Source: Methanomassiliicoccales archaeon
Lineage (GTDB): Archaea; Thermoplasmatota; Thermoplasmata; Methanomassiliicoccales; UBA472
Direction of reading: 5' to 3'
DNA: 63,915 nucleotides
Assembly (NCBI GenBank): GCA_035527755.1
Contig: DATKZX010000001.1
Coordinates: 1-63,915, forward strand
Shown piece after piece: positions 26,881 to 36,114 of this stretch. Position 1 is the first letter of the stretch. Every line of letters begins with the position of its first letter. The translations under genes and the position numbers were made by a program. Under the pieces are notes generated by a model, which made no database searches, was not told the origin of the DNA, and worked only from the letters and a program-made list of their open reading frames with translations.

Positions 26881-27579
26881 TCACCGTCCGCGGCGGCAGC
26901 GTCGTTTGCCGCATCCGGGCTGGACATGCACATAGACCAGATCGGCGTAGTCCTTGGCCAAGGCGACGCGGGAATCCCCCACCTTGACCAGCACCGGTCC
27001 GTTCCTGGGCAGCCTCTCTTCTATGGAAAGGCATCGGTTGGGCACGAAGCCCATGGCGATTATGCGGCGGATCTTACTGGAATCGTCGCAACGCAGGTGA
27101 GAGATCACGCCTTCGGAACCCTCCGCCAGGTCGCTCAGGGCCACCGATTCCTTCTGGGGCCGCACCTTGCATATCTGGTCCATGGCCGGTATCGGGTCAC
27201 CGTCCGGGCAGGTCGTGGGATGGTTCATGATCTCGGAGATGCGCTGCTCGCTCTCCTCCGACAACATATGTTCCAAACGGCAGGCTTCCTCATGGCTCTT
27301 CTCCTTGTCGATGCCCAGAATGTCCACCAGGAACCTTTCCAGCAGGCGGTGGCGCCGCTTGATGGTAGAACCGATGCGCCGTCCCTCCTCGGTCAGCGTG
27401 ACGCCCTTGTACTTCTCGTAGACGATGTAGCCGGAAGCGTCCAACCGCTGCATCATCTCGGTTACGCTGGCGGGTGAGAACTTCATGCGCTTCGCTATAT
27501 CGGTCGTGCGGGCGGAAGTGCCATCCTGGGTGAGCTCCCATATGCACTCCAGGTACTCCTCGACGTTCTCGCTCACCAT
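26881..27579 (-). CDS. DtxR-family metal-dependent repressor with C-terminal FeoA/SH3-like domain
   Basis: A 232-residue iron-sensing repressor. An N-terminal winged helix (about 1-65, with ARTTDIAKRMKFSPASVTEM) is followed by the metal-binding dimerisation domain (about 70-140: EEACRLEHMLS supplies E, C, E and H ligands; HPTTCPDGDPIP a further set) and an FeoA/SH3 domain (about 150-220). A cysteine/arginine-rich tail (CGKRRCRRGR) ends it. It leads the operon with feoB and its own upstream region carries three TTAGGT sites, so autoregulation of iron uptake is likely. Confidence 0.93.
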   Translation of the reverse strand: MVSENVEEYLECIWELTQDGTSARTTDIAKRMKFSPASVTEMMQRLDASGYIVYEKYKGVTLTEEGRRIGSTIKRRHRLLERFLVDILGIDKEKSHEEACRLEHMLSEESEQRISEIMNHPTTCPDGDPIPAMDQICKVRPQKESVALSDLAEGSEGVISHLRCDDSSKIRRIIAMGFVPNRCLSIEERLPRNGPVLVKVGDSRVALAKDYADLVYVHVQPGCGKRRCRRGR

Positions 27580-27590
27580 GATTTTGGGTC

Positions 27591-27664
27591 ACCTAATTGG
27601 AAATATATAACTTTTTTTACACTACCTAAATGTAGCCAATGCTAGTTAATTATGCCTTACCTAA
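27591..27664 (-). promoter_or_regulatory. Operator/promoter region of the dtxR-feoB operon with three TTAGGT sites
   Basis: On the minus strand TTAGGT occurs at 27659-27664, 27624-27629 and 27591-27596, spaced 35 and 33 bases, close to three helical turns. The outermost (27646-27664) extends to TTAGGTAAGGCATAATTAA, matching 14 of 19 positions of the DtxR/IdeR box from general knowledge of that consensus. A TATA-like AGTTATATATTT (27600-27612) lies about 25 bases from the ATG, so the innermost site sits on the start of transcription. Confidence 0.6.
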
Positions 27665-27668
27665 AAAA

Positions 27669-28687
27669 TCATAGGTCTCTGAAAGGTACGATATCGCAGC
27701 AGGTGCATTCGTGGCACATGGTGCCATAGGTCCGAGTGCTCAGACCGTTCAGGGAGAGGATCATCTTTACCTCCTGGGACAGGTGGACCAAGCGTTCTGG
27801 CGTCACCTCGGTGAGCTTTCCCAACGCTCTTTCCAAAGCGGGACGGTTGGTGGGGTTGATCTTCAGCGCCCTGATGGTCGGCACCACGCCCATTCCCGCC
27901 AAGGTCATCACCCCTTCCAGCACGTTACGGTCCGTCTCCCCCATGCCGATGATGATATTGGAGGTGACCTTTCCACGACCGAACACCTGCACCGCATGGC
28001 GCAGGAACTCCAATTGCCTACCAAGCTCCAGCTTGGGGCAGGCCATGGCGATTATCCGGGGATCATAGCTCTCGATGTTGATCTTGATCTCGTCCGCGCC
28101 TGCTTCCTTGAGGCGGTCGATGTCCTCGAAAGATTCCACGTAAGGTTCCACGCCGATGGGGATTTCCGGCAGTGCCGTTCGCACTTTTCCTATGACGTAT
28201 ACCATGCGGTCTATCGTCTGGCGTATGGAGCCGACCACCGCGGAGGTGAAGGCCACGCCCTTCATTCCGCCTCTGCCTTCAGCCTCGAGTATGAGCTCCA
28301 CCACCCGGTCCGGGTCCAGGTCCTTGGTGACATCCTTGCTGAGCTTCTTGGAAGTGCAGAAGATGCAATCGAAAATGCATTCCTGGCCGAGATTGAAGAA
28401 GGCCTGCTCCGGGGAATGATACAGTATTGGCTTCAGCTCCAGGCGCTCGATGAAAGGCTTTCCTTTCCTCAGGAGAGAATAGGTTTCCGGCCCCTCGACC
28501 AGCTCGAAATCCCCGTCCTCGCGGGATATCCCTTTCTTGACCCTCAGTCCGTCGAACGATAGGACGATGGATGCGGAACCCGCGCCCGGTCCCGCCGTCG
28601 ACCTGCTCAGACGGAAGGGAGGACGGAAGTCCTGAGATACCTTGACGGCTCCGCCGCAGATCAGTATCGCTTTCTTCTCTACCGCGC

Positions 28688-28703
<16 letters not shown>
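27669..28703 (-). CDS. Radical SAM protein, biotin-synthase-like
   Basis: A 344-residue radical SAM enzyme with C109, C113 and C116 in CIFDCIFC (CxxxCxxC). After the TIM-barrel core (NIIIGMGETDRNVLEG) it ends with a cysteine cluster, CHECTCCD (C330, C333, C335, C336), that could hold a second iron-sulfur cluster or donate sulfur. I do not recognise a named family; sulfur insertion or cofactor synthesis is plausible because it overlaps the start... of cysS's end by 16 bases and so closes the cysteine operon. Confidence 0.8.
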
Positions 28704-30088
<1,385 letters not shown>

Positions 30089-30090
30089 CC

Positions 30091-30744
30091 CTATTTTTCA
30101 TCCTTATCGTTCAGCATCTTTTCCAAACGTTCCAAGCGGTGGTCCAGCTCGGAGATGTTGTGCGTGAGTTGCATGATGGCGTCCCGCAAAGGATCGGGAA
30201 GCTCGTCGTGGCGGAGGTCCACCTTGATGCAGGTGCCCTCTCTTTTCACCACGCGTCCTGGCACACCGACCACGGTGGAATTGTGAGGGACGTCCTTGAT
30301 GACGACGGACCCAGCGCCTATCTTCACGTTCTCGCCGATCATAATGTTGCCTAGGACCACAGCTCCGGCGCCGATGGTAACATTGTCGCCTATGGTAGGA
30401 TGACGCTTGCCCTTGCTGGTGCTCACGCCGCCTAACGTAACGCCCTGGAACATGGAAACGTTGTCACCGATGATGGTCGTCTCCCCGATGACCACGCCCA
30501 CGGCATGATCGATGAAGAAACCCTTCCCTATGATAGCACCGGGGTGAATGTCCGCACCGGTGAGGAAGCGGCCGAAGTAGTTGATCGCCCGAGCCAGTTT
30601 CACGTTCCCTTTGACGAACTGACGGTGGGAGATACGTTGGAGTATGATGGCGTGCAGCCCGGGGCTGAAGTAGAACGCTTCATTGAACGATTTGGCCGCT
30701 GGATCGCGCTCCAGGACGGTGTTCACGTCATCCTTCCAGTTCAT
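30091..30744 (-). CDS. cysE: Serine O-acetyltransferase
   Basis: A 217-residue left-handed beta-helix acetyltransferase making O-acetylserine from serine and acetyl-CoA. The helix includes [20 protein letters not shown] and [17 protein letters not shown], with the catalytic His-Asp pair in FIDHAVG. The C-terminus ends in a coiled coil (about 190-217, [12 protein letters not shown]). It lies between cysK and cysS with gaps of 4 and 2 bases. Confidence 0.95.
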   Translation of the reverse strand: MNWKDDVNTVLERDPAAKSFNEAFYFSPGLHAIILQRISHRQFVKGNVKLARAINYFGRFLTGADIHPGAIIGKGFFIDHAVGVVIGETTIIGDNVSMFQGVTLGGVSTSKGKRHPTIGDNVTIGAGAVVLGNIMIGENVKIGAGSVVIKDVPHNSTVVGVPGRVVKREGTCIKVDLRHDELPDPLRDAIMQLTHNISELDHRLERLEKMLNDKDEK

Positions 30745-30748
30745 AGCT

Positions 30749-31657
30749 TCACTCTCGAAACAACGCAGTGCTCATATATCTTTCTGAGGAGTCTGGTAGT
30801 AGGACGACCACCTTTTTTCCCCGACCCAGTTCCTTGGCCATTTGCAGACCTGCCCAGAGCGCGGCCCCGGACGATATGCCGGCCATGATCCCCTCCTTGG
30901 TGGAGAGCGCCTTGGCGGTCTCGATGGCATCCTCGTCGGTGACGGTGATGATGCGGTCCACCAGCTTCATGTCCAGGACCTTAGGGACGAAACCGGCCCC
31001 GATGCCTTGTATGCCATGAGCTCCCGGGCTTCCCCCGGACAGTACCGGGGAACCGGCCGGTTCCACACCGACCACCATTACCCGCTTCCTCTCCCTCAAG
31101 TACTTGGCCACCCCGGTGATGGTGCCGCCCGTACCTATTCCGGCCACGAAGGCATCGATGGAGGGCAGGTCCCTGTATATCTCCGGACCGGTGTTCAGAT
31201 AATGAGCCTCGGGGTTAGCGGGGTTCTCGAACTGATTGGGCATGCAGTATGAACCGGAGGAGCACATGTTCTTGGCGAAGGCCACCGCCCCGGCCATGCC
31301 CTCCTTCGCCGGCGTTAGAATCACTTCCGCCCCCAGGGCCCTGAGCAGCTTGACGCGCTCCACGCTCATGTCCTCGGGCATGGTCAGAACGATCTGGTAG
31401 CCTTTGGCGGCGCATACCATCGCCAGACCGATGCCGGTGTTTCCGGAGGTGGGTTCGACCACCTTCATTTTCTTGGTCAATAGTCCCGCCCTCTCGGCCT
31501 TCTCGATCATGTGAAGGGCGACCCGGTCCTTGACCGAACCTCCAGGATTGCAGCCTTCCAACTTCACATAGACCTCAGCTATCGATGATGGTACGATGTG
31601 ATTGAGGCGCACCAGTGGGGTGCGCCCGATGGTACTTGTTACGCTATTGTGCAACAT
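30749..31657 (-). CDS. cysK: Cysteine synthase (O-acetylserine sulfhydrylase)
   Basis: A 302-residue PLP enzyme combining O-acetylserine with sulfide. The PLP lysine is K43 (GGSVKDRVA), the substrate loop is [11 protein letters not shown], and the phosphate loop [13 protein letters not shown] follows. First gene of a cysK-cysE-cysS-radical SAM operon; its promoter region is shared with the divergent nitroreductase. Confidence 0.96.
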   Translation of the reverse strand: MLHNSVTSTIGRTPLVRLNHIVPSSIAEVYVKLEGCNPGGSVKDRVALHMIEKAERAGLLTKKMKVVEPTSGNTGIGLAMVCAAKGYQIVLTMPEDMSVERVKLLRALGAEVILTPAKEGMAGAVAFAKNMCSSGSYCMPNQFENPANPEAHYLNTGPEIYRDLPSIDAFVAGIGTGGTITGVAKYLRERKRVMVVGVEPAGSPVLSGGSPGAHGIQGIGAGFVPKVLDMKLVDRIITVTDEDAIETAKALSTKEGIMAGISSGAALWAGLQMAKELGRGKKVVVLLPDSSERYMSTALFRE

Positions 31658-31755
31658 CCTGTTCAGCGACGGTGCGATATGTACTATTGGCGTTAAAAGT
31701 GTGTGGTCATCGCGAAAGAGAAAAATACTTTCTGCTCCCTCGGCACGATATTATC

Positions 31756-32301
31756 ATGGAAACTTTGGATGCCATCAAGACCCGGAAGAGCGTGCGGCGA
31801 TTTCAGGACCGGCCGGTGGAAAGGGAGAAGATGAACGCCTTGCTGGAAGCGGCCGTTCAAGCTCCGTCCTGGACGAACAATCAGTGCTGGCGTTTCATAG
31901 TGGTGACGGAGAAGGAGACCATAGAAAAATTGACCAAGGCCAATTCCAACTTCAATTCCTGGCTCAAGGACGCGCCGGTGGTGATCGTGGCCTGCGCCGA
32001 TCCCAAGGATAGCGGGGATTGGAACGGTCTGCAATATTTCATGATGGACGTTTCCTTGGCCATGCACAACCTGGTGCTGATGGCCACGGACATGGGCCTG
32101 GGAACGTGCTACCTGGGCGCCTACGACGAGATGAAGGTCAAGGAGATCCTGGGAGTACCTGACAATATCAGGGTGGCGGCGATGTCCCCTCTGGGATATC
32201 CGTTGGACAAGAAGACATTGAGGGACAAGATGAAGGGCGCCATCCTCAGAAGTTCGAACAGGGAACCGATAGAAAAGGTGTCTCACTGGGAAAAATGGTG
32301 A
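31756..32301 (+). CDS. Nitroreductase-family flavoprotein
   Basis: A 181-residue FMN-dependent oxidoreductase: IKTRKSVRRFQDRPVE at the N-terminus (FMN phosphate arginines), APSWTNNQCWRFIVV, and GLGTCYLGAYDE plus SPLGYPLDKKT at the C-terminus. The ATG at 31756 directly precedes the conserved start; the frame is open further upstream but runs into the cysK promoter. Substrate unknown. It is divergent from cysK. Confidence 0.9.
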   Translation: METLDAIKTRKSVRRFQDRPVEREKMNALLEAAVQAPSWTNNQCWRFIVVTEKETIEKLTKANSNFNSWLKDAPVVIVACADPKDSGDWNGLQYFMMDVSLAMHNLVLMATDMGLGTCYLGAYDEMKVKEILGVPDNIRVAAMSPLGYPLDKKTLRDKMKGAILRSSNREPIEKVSHWEKW

Positions 32302-32400
32302 TCGGACCATAGCGATCTGTAAGATCGTTATGATTAGATAGAAGAAGTATTTTTGATCATCATCCTTATACAATATTAATCATTAAATCAATGTTAAGTT

Positions 32401-32450
32401 CGTATTTTTCCAACATGAAGGAGATCGAGGGCGCGGTCATGAAAAATACG
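32401..32450. repeat. Inverted repeat CGTATTTTTC/GAAAAATACG, 30-base spacer
   Basis: Perfect 10-base arms at 32401-32410 and 32441-32450, centres 40 bases apart, lie in the AT-rich gap between the converging nitroreductase and methyltransferase genes. The GC-rich spacer holds a tiny frame with a good ribosome-binding site (ATGAAGGAG...). It could be an RNA stem-loop, a boundary of an inserted piece, or a protein site. The rest of this 230-base gap shows nothing recognisable. Confidence 0.55.
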
Positions 32451-32534
32451 CCAGTAGATGAGGCCTTTTGAGTGATGAAACTGAAATAAAGTGTGTTTAA
32501 AAGGTTTGAAAGTGGTTTGGCGAAGAGTGTTCCA

Positions 32535-33560
32535 TCAATTCTTCTTGTAGTTCTTCACCGTGCTGGTCATAGCTATGAGGTTCTTGGACGAAACCTCAGG
32601 CGGGATGGCGCAGCCAGGCTGGATCATACGGTAGCCGGCGTCAATGTAGCGCTTGGTCGCCTCCACTACTTCCTCCTCGGTGCCCATCATCAACGGTTTG
32701 ATGGGGCCCACACTGCCGACCATGGCCACCTTGCCCTGCACGCGTTTCATCGCTTCAAAGGGATCGACCTTCTCCTCTACGGAAAGGCTGTTCGCTCCCG
32801 ATTGCGCCATGAGGTACAGCTGCTCGGTGGTATCGCCGCATATGTGCAATTGCACCCTGGTCCCAGTGGACCTTATCGCCTTGATCTCCTTTTGCACATA
32901 GGGCAGCGAGAACTCAGCGAACATATCTGGGGAAACTAGATCACCGGAGGCGGTCGGTTCGCCAGGACCGAAAACATCCGCGTCGTTGATCCCAGCTTCC
33001 ATCTCTAGCTTGTAAGCCTGCGCGTCATATTCGGCTACGAACTTCAAGAGACGGTGTACTTCCTCAGGTTCGATGGCGATGTTCAACATCAGGTTCTCAG
33101 TACCCACAAGGTGTCCAGCGGTGGTCAACGGACCCCAGCTGGTCACCCCGGTGACGGCTCCGTCCTTCCCTGCCAGCTGTCGGGCGTACTTGAAACCTTC
33201 CAAACTCCTGATGACATTGGGGTCTTTCAGGTACTTGTCCATGTCCGGCATGGTGTACTCACCGCCGAACTCCAAGGGGCTCTTCTGACAGTACGGAATT
33301 GGCACGTTGTAGTTGATCGTCGCCCCCATGGCCTCTAGGTGCGTCCATATCAGGAAAAGATTGAGGTCTTCGAACCCCAACTTGTCGTGTACGTACTTTC
33401 CTAGATTCGCCATGTCCTTCCCGCTCTGGAACATGGTAGCTGGGTTGATCCCAGTTCCCATTATTGCCTCCACGGTAATGATCCCGAATCCAGTTACCGC
33501 CGGACGGTCCATCGGTTGTAGATCGAGTGCGGCATGTATTCTTTCCCTTTCTGTAAACAT
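32535..33560 (-). CDS. UroD/MtaA-family methyltransferase (methylcobamide:CoM methyltransferase-like), copy 1
   Basis: A 341-residue member of the uroporphyrinogen decarboxylase superfamily in the MtaA/MtbA/CmuA branch. The zinc ligands that activate the thiol acceptor are complete: H239 and C241 (LHICGDT) and C317 (QPGCAIPP). These enzymes move methyl groups from a corrinoid protein to coenzyme M or a similar thiol. No corrinoid protein or substrate methyltransferase is in the window. GGAGG lies before the ATG (ATGGAGGAATCTGAATG). A second, more AT-rich paralogue is at 34814. Confidence 0.85.
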   Translation of the reverse strand: MFTERERIHAALDLQPMDRPAVTGFGIITVEAIMGTGINPATMFQSGKDMANLGKYVHDKLGFEDLNLFLIWTHLEAMGATINYNVPIPYCQKSPLEFGGEYTMPDMDKYLKDPNVIRSLEGFKYARQLAGKDGAVTGVTSWGPLTTAGHLVGTENLMLNIAIEPEEVHRLLKFVAEYDAQAYKLEMEAGINDADVFGPGEPTASGDLVSPDMFAEFSLPYVQKEIKAIRSTGTRVQLHICGDTTEQLYLMAQSGANSLSVEEKVDPFEAMKRVQGKVAMVGSVGPIKPLMMGTEEEVVEATKRYIDAGYRMIQPGCAIPPEVSSKNLIAMTSTVKNYKKN

Positions 33561-33730
33561 TCAGATTCCTCCATTTTAATGAAAGATGTTTGGAAGAGGT
33601 TTATGCGGGGATCTTCTATGGGAGAGATTCGCATCAATATTATGAGAACGTCCAGGGAATTCGTTGATCAATATAGTGCCTCCCCTGGATCGTGCTCTGA
33701 CCACGTTCTGCATCTCCATATCTTTTCATT

Positions 33731-34327
33731 TTACTTCTTTAAAAATATCGGCCAGGTCATCTTGCCCGTTGTACCGTTCACGGTCAACGCAGCCCCGAGA
33801 TACAGGGATAGGAAGGCCAGTATCATCAGGAAGAATCCGGCTACGTAGTTCATCATCTCTCCAGGGAATATGTTGCTCAGTCCTACCAAGGTCAATGCGA
33901 TCGATGCAGAGAAGGCCACGGCGGTCAAGAGCCTTACCGGCATATAGGTCGTGACTATTCCGGCCACTCCCAGGAACAGACCTACGATCATCACGAATAT
34001 TCCAGCCTCGTTTCCGCTCACCGGTGGAGCCAATCCTAAGATTGGCAGCCAGTTGAGCAGGGGGAAGGCCATCGCGAATATGCCAACGGGTCCAAAGACG
34101 AACGTTCCGAAAACACTTCCTTTAGCGAAGGATACCGCAGTGACCATCATCATGACGATACCGCCTATGAATGTCAATGCCAATACCGCAGACCCCAATG
34201 GATAGAGTCCAAAGAATGCCAGGGCCATGACCAAAGGCACCCACCCCAGGATGACGGATCCCAGGGCGTCCCCTCCGCACATTTCGCTTTTCACGCAAAC
34301 ATTATAATCCTTGCTATTTTCCTCCAC
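33731..34327 (-). CDS. GPR1/FUN34/YaaH-family acetate-type transporter
   Basis: A 198-residue membrane protein with six helices of the acetate uptake (AceTr) family, with its N-terminal GWVPLVMALAFFGLYPLG segment and FWPIF-like end. Short monocarboxylates are the expected substrates. The start is placed at GTG 34327, preceded at five bases by AGGAGGG; an in-frame ATG at 34381 falls inside the GTATAC operator sites and is rejected. It is adjacent to the RHH regulator, 95 bases from its end. Confidence 0.8.
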   Translation of the reverse strand: MEENSKDYNVCVKSEMCGGDALGSVILGWVPLVMALAFFGLYPLGSAVLALTFIGGIVMMMVTAVSFAKGSVFGTFVFGPVGIFAMAFPLLNWLPILGLAPPVSGNEAGIFVMIVGLFLGVAGIVTTYMPVRLLTAVAFSASIALTLVGLSNIFPGEMMNYVAGFFLMILAFLSLYLGAALTVNGTTGKMTWPIFLKK

Positions 34328-34373
34328 GTTTACCCTCCTAAGACGTTGATATTGGGATTGTCCCAAATAATTA

Positions 34374-34390
34374 GTATACATTTAGTATAC
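34374..34390. promoter_or_regulatory. Paired GTATAC operator sites upstream of the YaaH transporter
   Basis: TTAGTATACA occurs twice, with GTATAC cores at 34374-34379 and 34385-34390, an 11-base repeat that puts both on the same face of the helix. RHH dimers typically bind such short palindromes cooperatively. The sites are about 50 bases before the transporter start codon and just downstream of the RHH gene. Confidence 0.6.
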
Positions 34391-34421
34391 AAATAGTTAT
34401 CGAACAGTCTACAATAGGGTA

Positions 34422-34655
34422 TCACCGTGGTATATTTACAGGACGATTATTTTCCCTTTCCTCTATCCCTTCCAGATAGTTTCTAAGGGCGGCCACCATA
34501 AATTCCGATCGGGACCTGTAGAGTTCCTTTTGAACCAAATCATCGATCTTGGCGACTATACCCTGCGGAACTCTAGCGTTAATGATGATGGATTCCTTTT
34601 TCTTGTGGTAGACATCTACTATCGATGTCCGGTGTTCGTTCGATTCTTCTTGCAT
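34422..34655 (-). CDS. Ribbon-helix-helix (CopG/NikR-type) transcription regulator
   Basis: A 77-residue RHH protein: the beta strand ESIIINARVPQGI, then helix A VAKIDDLVQKELYRS and helix B RSEFMVAALRNYLEGI. It has no metal-binding ACT domain, so it is a short CopG-type repressor. GTATAC sites lie on both sides (34374-34390 and 34684-34689), which suggests it controls its own gene, the YaaH transporter and perhaps the divergent methyltransferase. Confidence 0.88.
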   Translation of the reverse strand: MQEESNEHRTSIVDVYHKKKESIIINARVPQGIVAKIDDLVQKELYRSRSEFMVAALRNYLEGIEERENNRPVNIPR

Positions 34656-34677
34656 CGTTTTGCTATACGCTTGTTCA

Positions 34678-34689
34678 TTATTTGTATAC
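34678..34689. promoter_or_regulatory. GTATAC operator site upstream of the RHH gene
   Basis: TATTTGTATACT is the exact reverse complement of AGTATACAAATA at 34384-34395, a 12-base match in opposite orientation. It lies about 25 bases before the RHH start codon, in the divergent space facing the second MtaA-like gene. Confidence 0.55.
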
Positions 34690-34696
34690 TTTTTGA

Positions 34697-34777
34697 TGGA
34701 GATGAATCTCCAATACGGGATTGATTTGATGAGCGGGCATTCTCTTGCGATTTCTATTGGAAAATGTTAAATTTTCC
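34697..34777. repeat. Two short inverted repeats in the RHH/mtaA-like divergent region
   Basis: TGGAGAT-ga-ATCTCCA (34697-34712) and GGAAAAT-gttaa-ATTTTCC (34759-34777) have perfect 7-base arms. The second is about 40 bases before the plus-strand methyltransferase start and overlaps its likely promoter. They differ from the GTATAC sites and may bind another factor. Confidence 0.4.
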
Positions 34778-34813
34778 CACCCTCTTCCGATGTTTTCAAT
34801 ATGGTAGAACCTC

Positions 34814-35851
34814 ATGAACATCCCTAATCGAGGCAAGGAGCGCATATTTTCCTGTATTAACGGAGAGGACCCCGACCAAATTCCGATCCTAGCTCCTTAT
34901 TCAGGGCATTTCTTTTGTGCCCATTCGCACCTAAAAACCCCAAATCTTTACTCTTCCATCGACAAGCTTGTAGAGAATCAGATTGCATTGACCAAAATGT
35001 GTGGGTTCGATGGAATCGAGGGGATCTTCGATTTTCTGTTGCTGACGGAGGCATGTGGTTCCAAGGTAGAGATGCGAGATTACGGACCTTTGGCAGTTAC
35101 CGAACCGATCTTCTCGAGCGTGGAGAACTTCGATTTGTTAGAATACCCTAATTTGACCGATTTCGATCGTCATAATAATTCCATGAAACTCTTAGACGGC
35201 ATCATCAATAATGCTGGACATGACCTGTTCGTCTATTGCACGATTTGCGGTCCGTTGACCTTGGCGGGTGAACTGAGAGGGCTGCCCTCACTATTTTTCG
35301 ACATGATAGTTGAGCCTGGTTTCGTTGATAAGGTAGTCAGGTTCTCAGAAAGTTTGATCAAAGAACTGGTCGATGAGATTCTCCAATATGAGATCGATGG
35401 AGTATTCATTGTCGATCCAACCGCCTCAGGCGAATTGACCAACGAGGACCAATACCTGAGGTTTGAACTACGGCCCGTTAGTCAGGTGATCTCGCAAATA
35501 AAAACTAACCACAAAGTATCATCGTTGCATATGTGCGGCAGGTCCACAAAACAATTTGAATCGTTAATATCCACTAACGTCGACATACTCAACGTAGACA
35601 CCCCGGTCAAGATGGCCGCATTGGCCAAGAAACTGCCTGGAAAGACCGTCCTAGGTAATCTTGACCCGTCCGGTTCATTGACCCATGGGGGGAAAGAGCA
35701 GATCCTCCATGATTGTCTCAGATGCTTGAATGAAATGAATGGCTACCGCTACATACTGGGCACCGGTTGTGGATTGATACCCGAGACCAATTTTGACAAC
35801 CTACTTATGCTTCAAGAAGCACGAGATGATTTTGTTAAGTATCGTACCTAA
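34814..35851 (+). CDS. UroD/MtaA-family methyltransferase, copy 2
   Basis: A 345-residue UroD-superfamily protein with the same zinc triad as copy 1, at H239 and C241 (LHMCGRS) and C319 (GTGCGLIP). The two copies are diverged (for example YSGHFFCAHSHL replaces the equivalent glycine-rich start). Codon use is visibly more AT-rich than in neighbours (many AAT, TTT, ATT and TTA), a sign of later arrival. It is divergent from the RHH gene and ends 36 bases before tRNA-Cys. Methyl transfer to a thiol is likely; donor and acceptor are unknown. Confidence 0.82.
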   Translation: MNIPNRGKERIFSCINGEDPDQIPILAPYSGHFFCAHSHLKTPNLYSSIDKLVENQIALTKMCGFDGIEGIFDFLLLTEACGSKVEMRDYGPLAVTEPIFSSVENFDLLEYPNLTDFDRHNNSMKLLDGIINNAGHDLFVYCTICGPLTLAGELRGLPSLFFDMIVEPGFVDKVVRFSESLIKELVDEILQYEIDGVFIVDPTASGELTNEDQYLRFELRPVSQVISQIKTNHKVSSLHMCGRSTKQFESLISTNVDILNVDTPVKMAALAKKLPGKTVLGNLDPSGSLTHGGKEQILHDCLRCLNEMNGYRYILGTGCGLIPETNFDNLLMLQEARDDFVKYRT

Positions 35852-35887
35852 CCGAATAAATAGATCCCAAGGGATTAAAAAATAAAA

Positions 35888-35975
35888 TGGAGCTGGGACC
35901 GAGATTTGAACTCGGGTGTGCGGATTACCGCCTTGTGGACTGCAGTCCGCCACATGGCCGCTCTGTCATCCCAGC
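35888..35975 (-). tRNA. tRNA-Cys (GCA) with a 14-nt intron, CCA encoded
   Basis: Folding the minus strand gives acceptor GCTGGGA/TCCCAGC, discriminator T73 (a Cys identity base), encoded CCA, T arm CCGAG-TTCAAAT-CTCGG and anticodon stem GCGGA/TCCGC. The loop closes properly to CTGCAGA, anticodon GCA, only when 14 bases (35926-35939) are removed between positions 37 and 38. Unspliced, the anticodon stem does not pair. Confidence 0.9.
35926..35939 (-). other. 14-nt tRNA-Cys intron at position 37/38
   Basis: The intron reads TCCACAAGGCGGTA. It forms a bulge-helix-loop splice signal: CTGC (32-35) pairs with intron GCGG as the four-base central helix, flanked by three-base bulges AG^T and TA^A at the two cut sites. 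This is the canonical archaeal endonuclease target with a minimal intron. Confidence 0.85.
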
Positions 35976-36114
35976 CTTAAAAGGTTGATTCTGTAACCCG
36001 TATAATTAGCTTTTTGTCCTGGCCTGCCACCCTGTATCGAGATTATTGAGGAATGTGGTTTACTGGATACCTGAAATGGACACAGCGATTCGATTAAATA
36101 CGCCTGGTACCTAA

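Noticed and set aside
35905-35950. A long variable arm, which would suggest tRNA-Leu or tRNA-Ser
   Set aside because: The apparent extra arm disappears once the 14-nt intron is removed; U73 and the resulting GCA loop identify tRNA-Cys.
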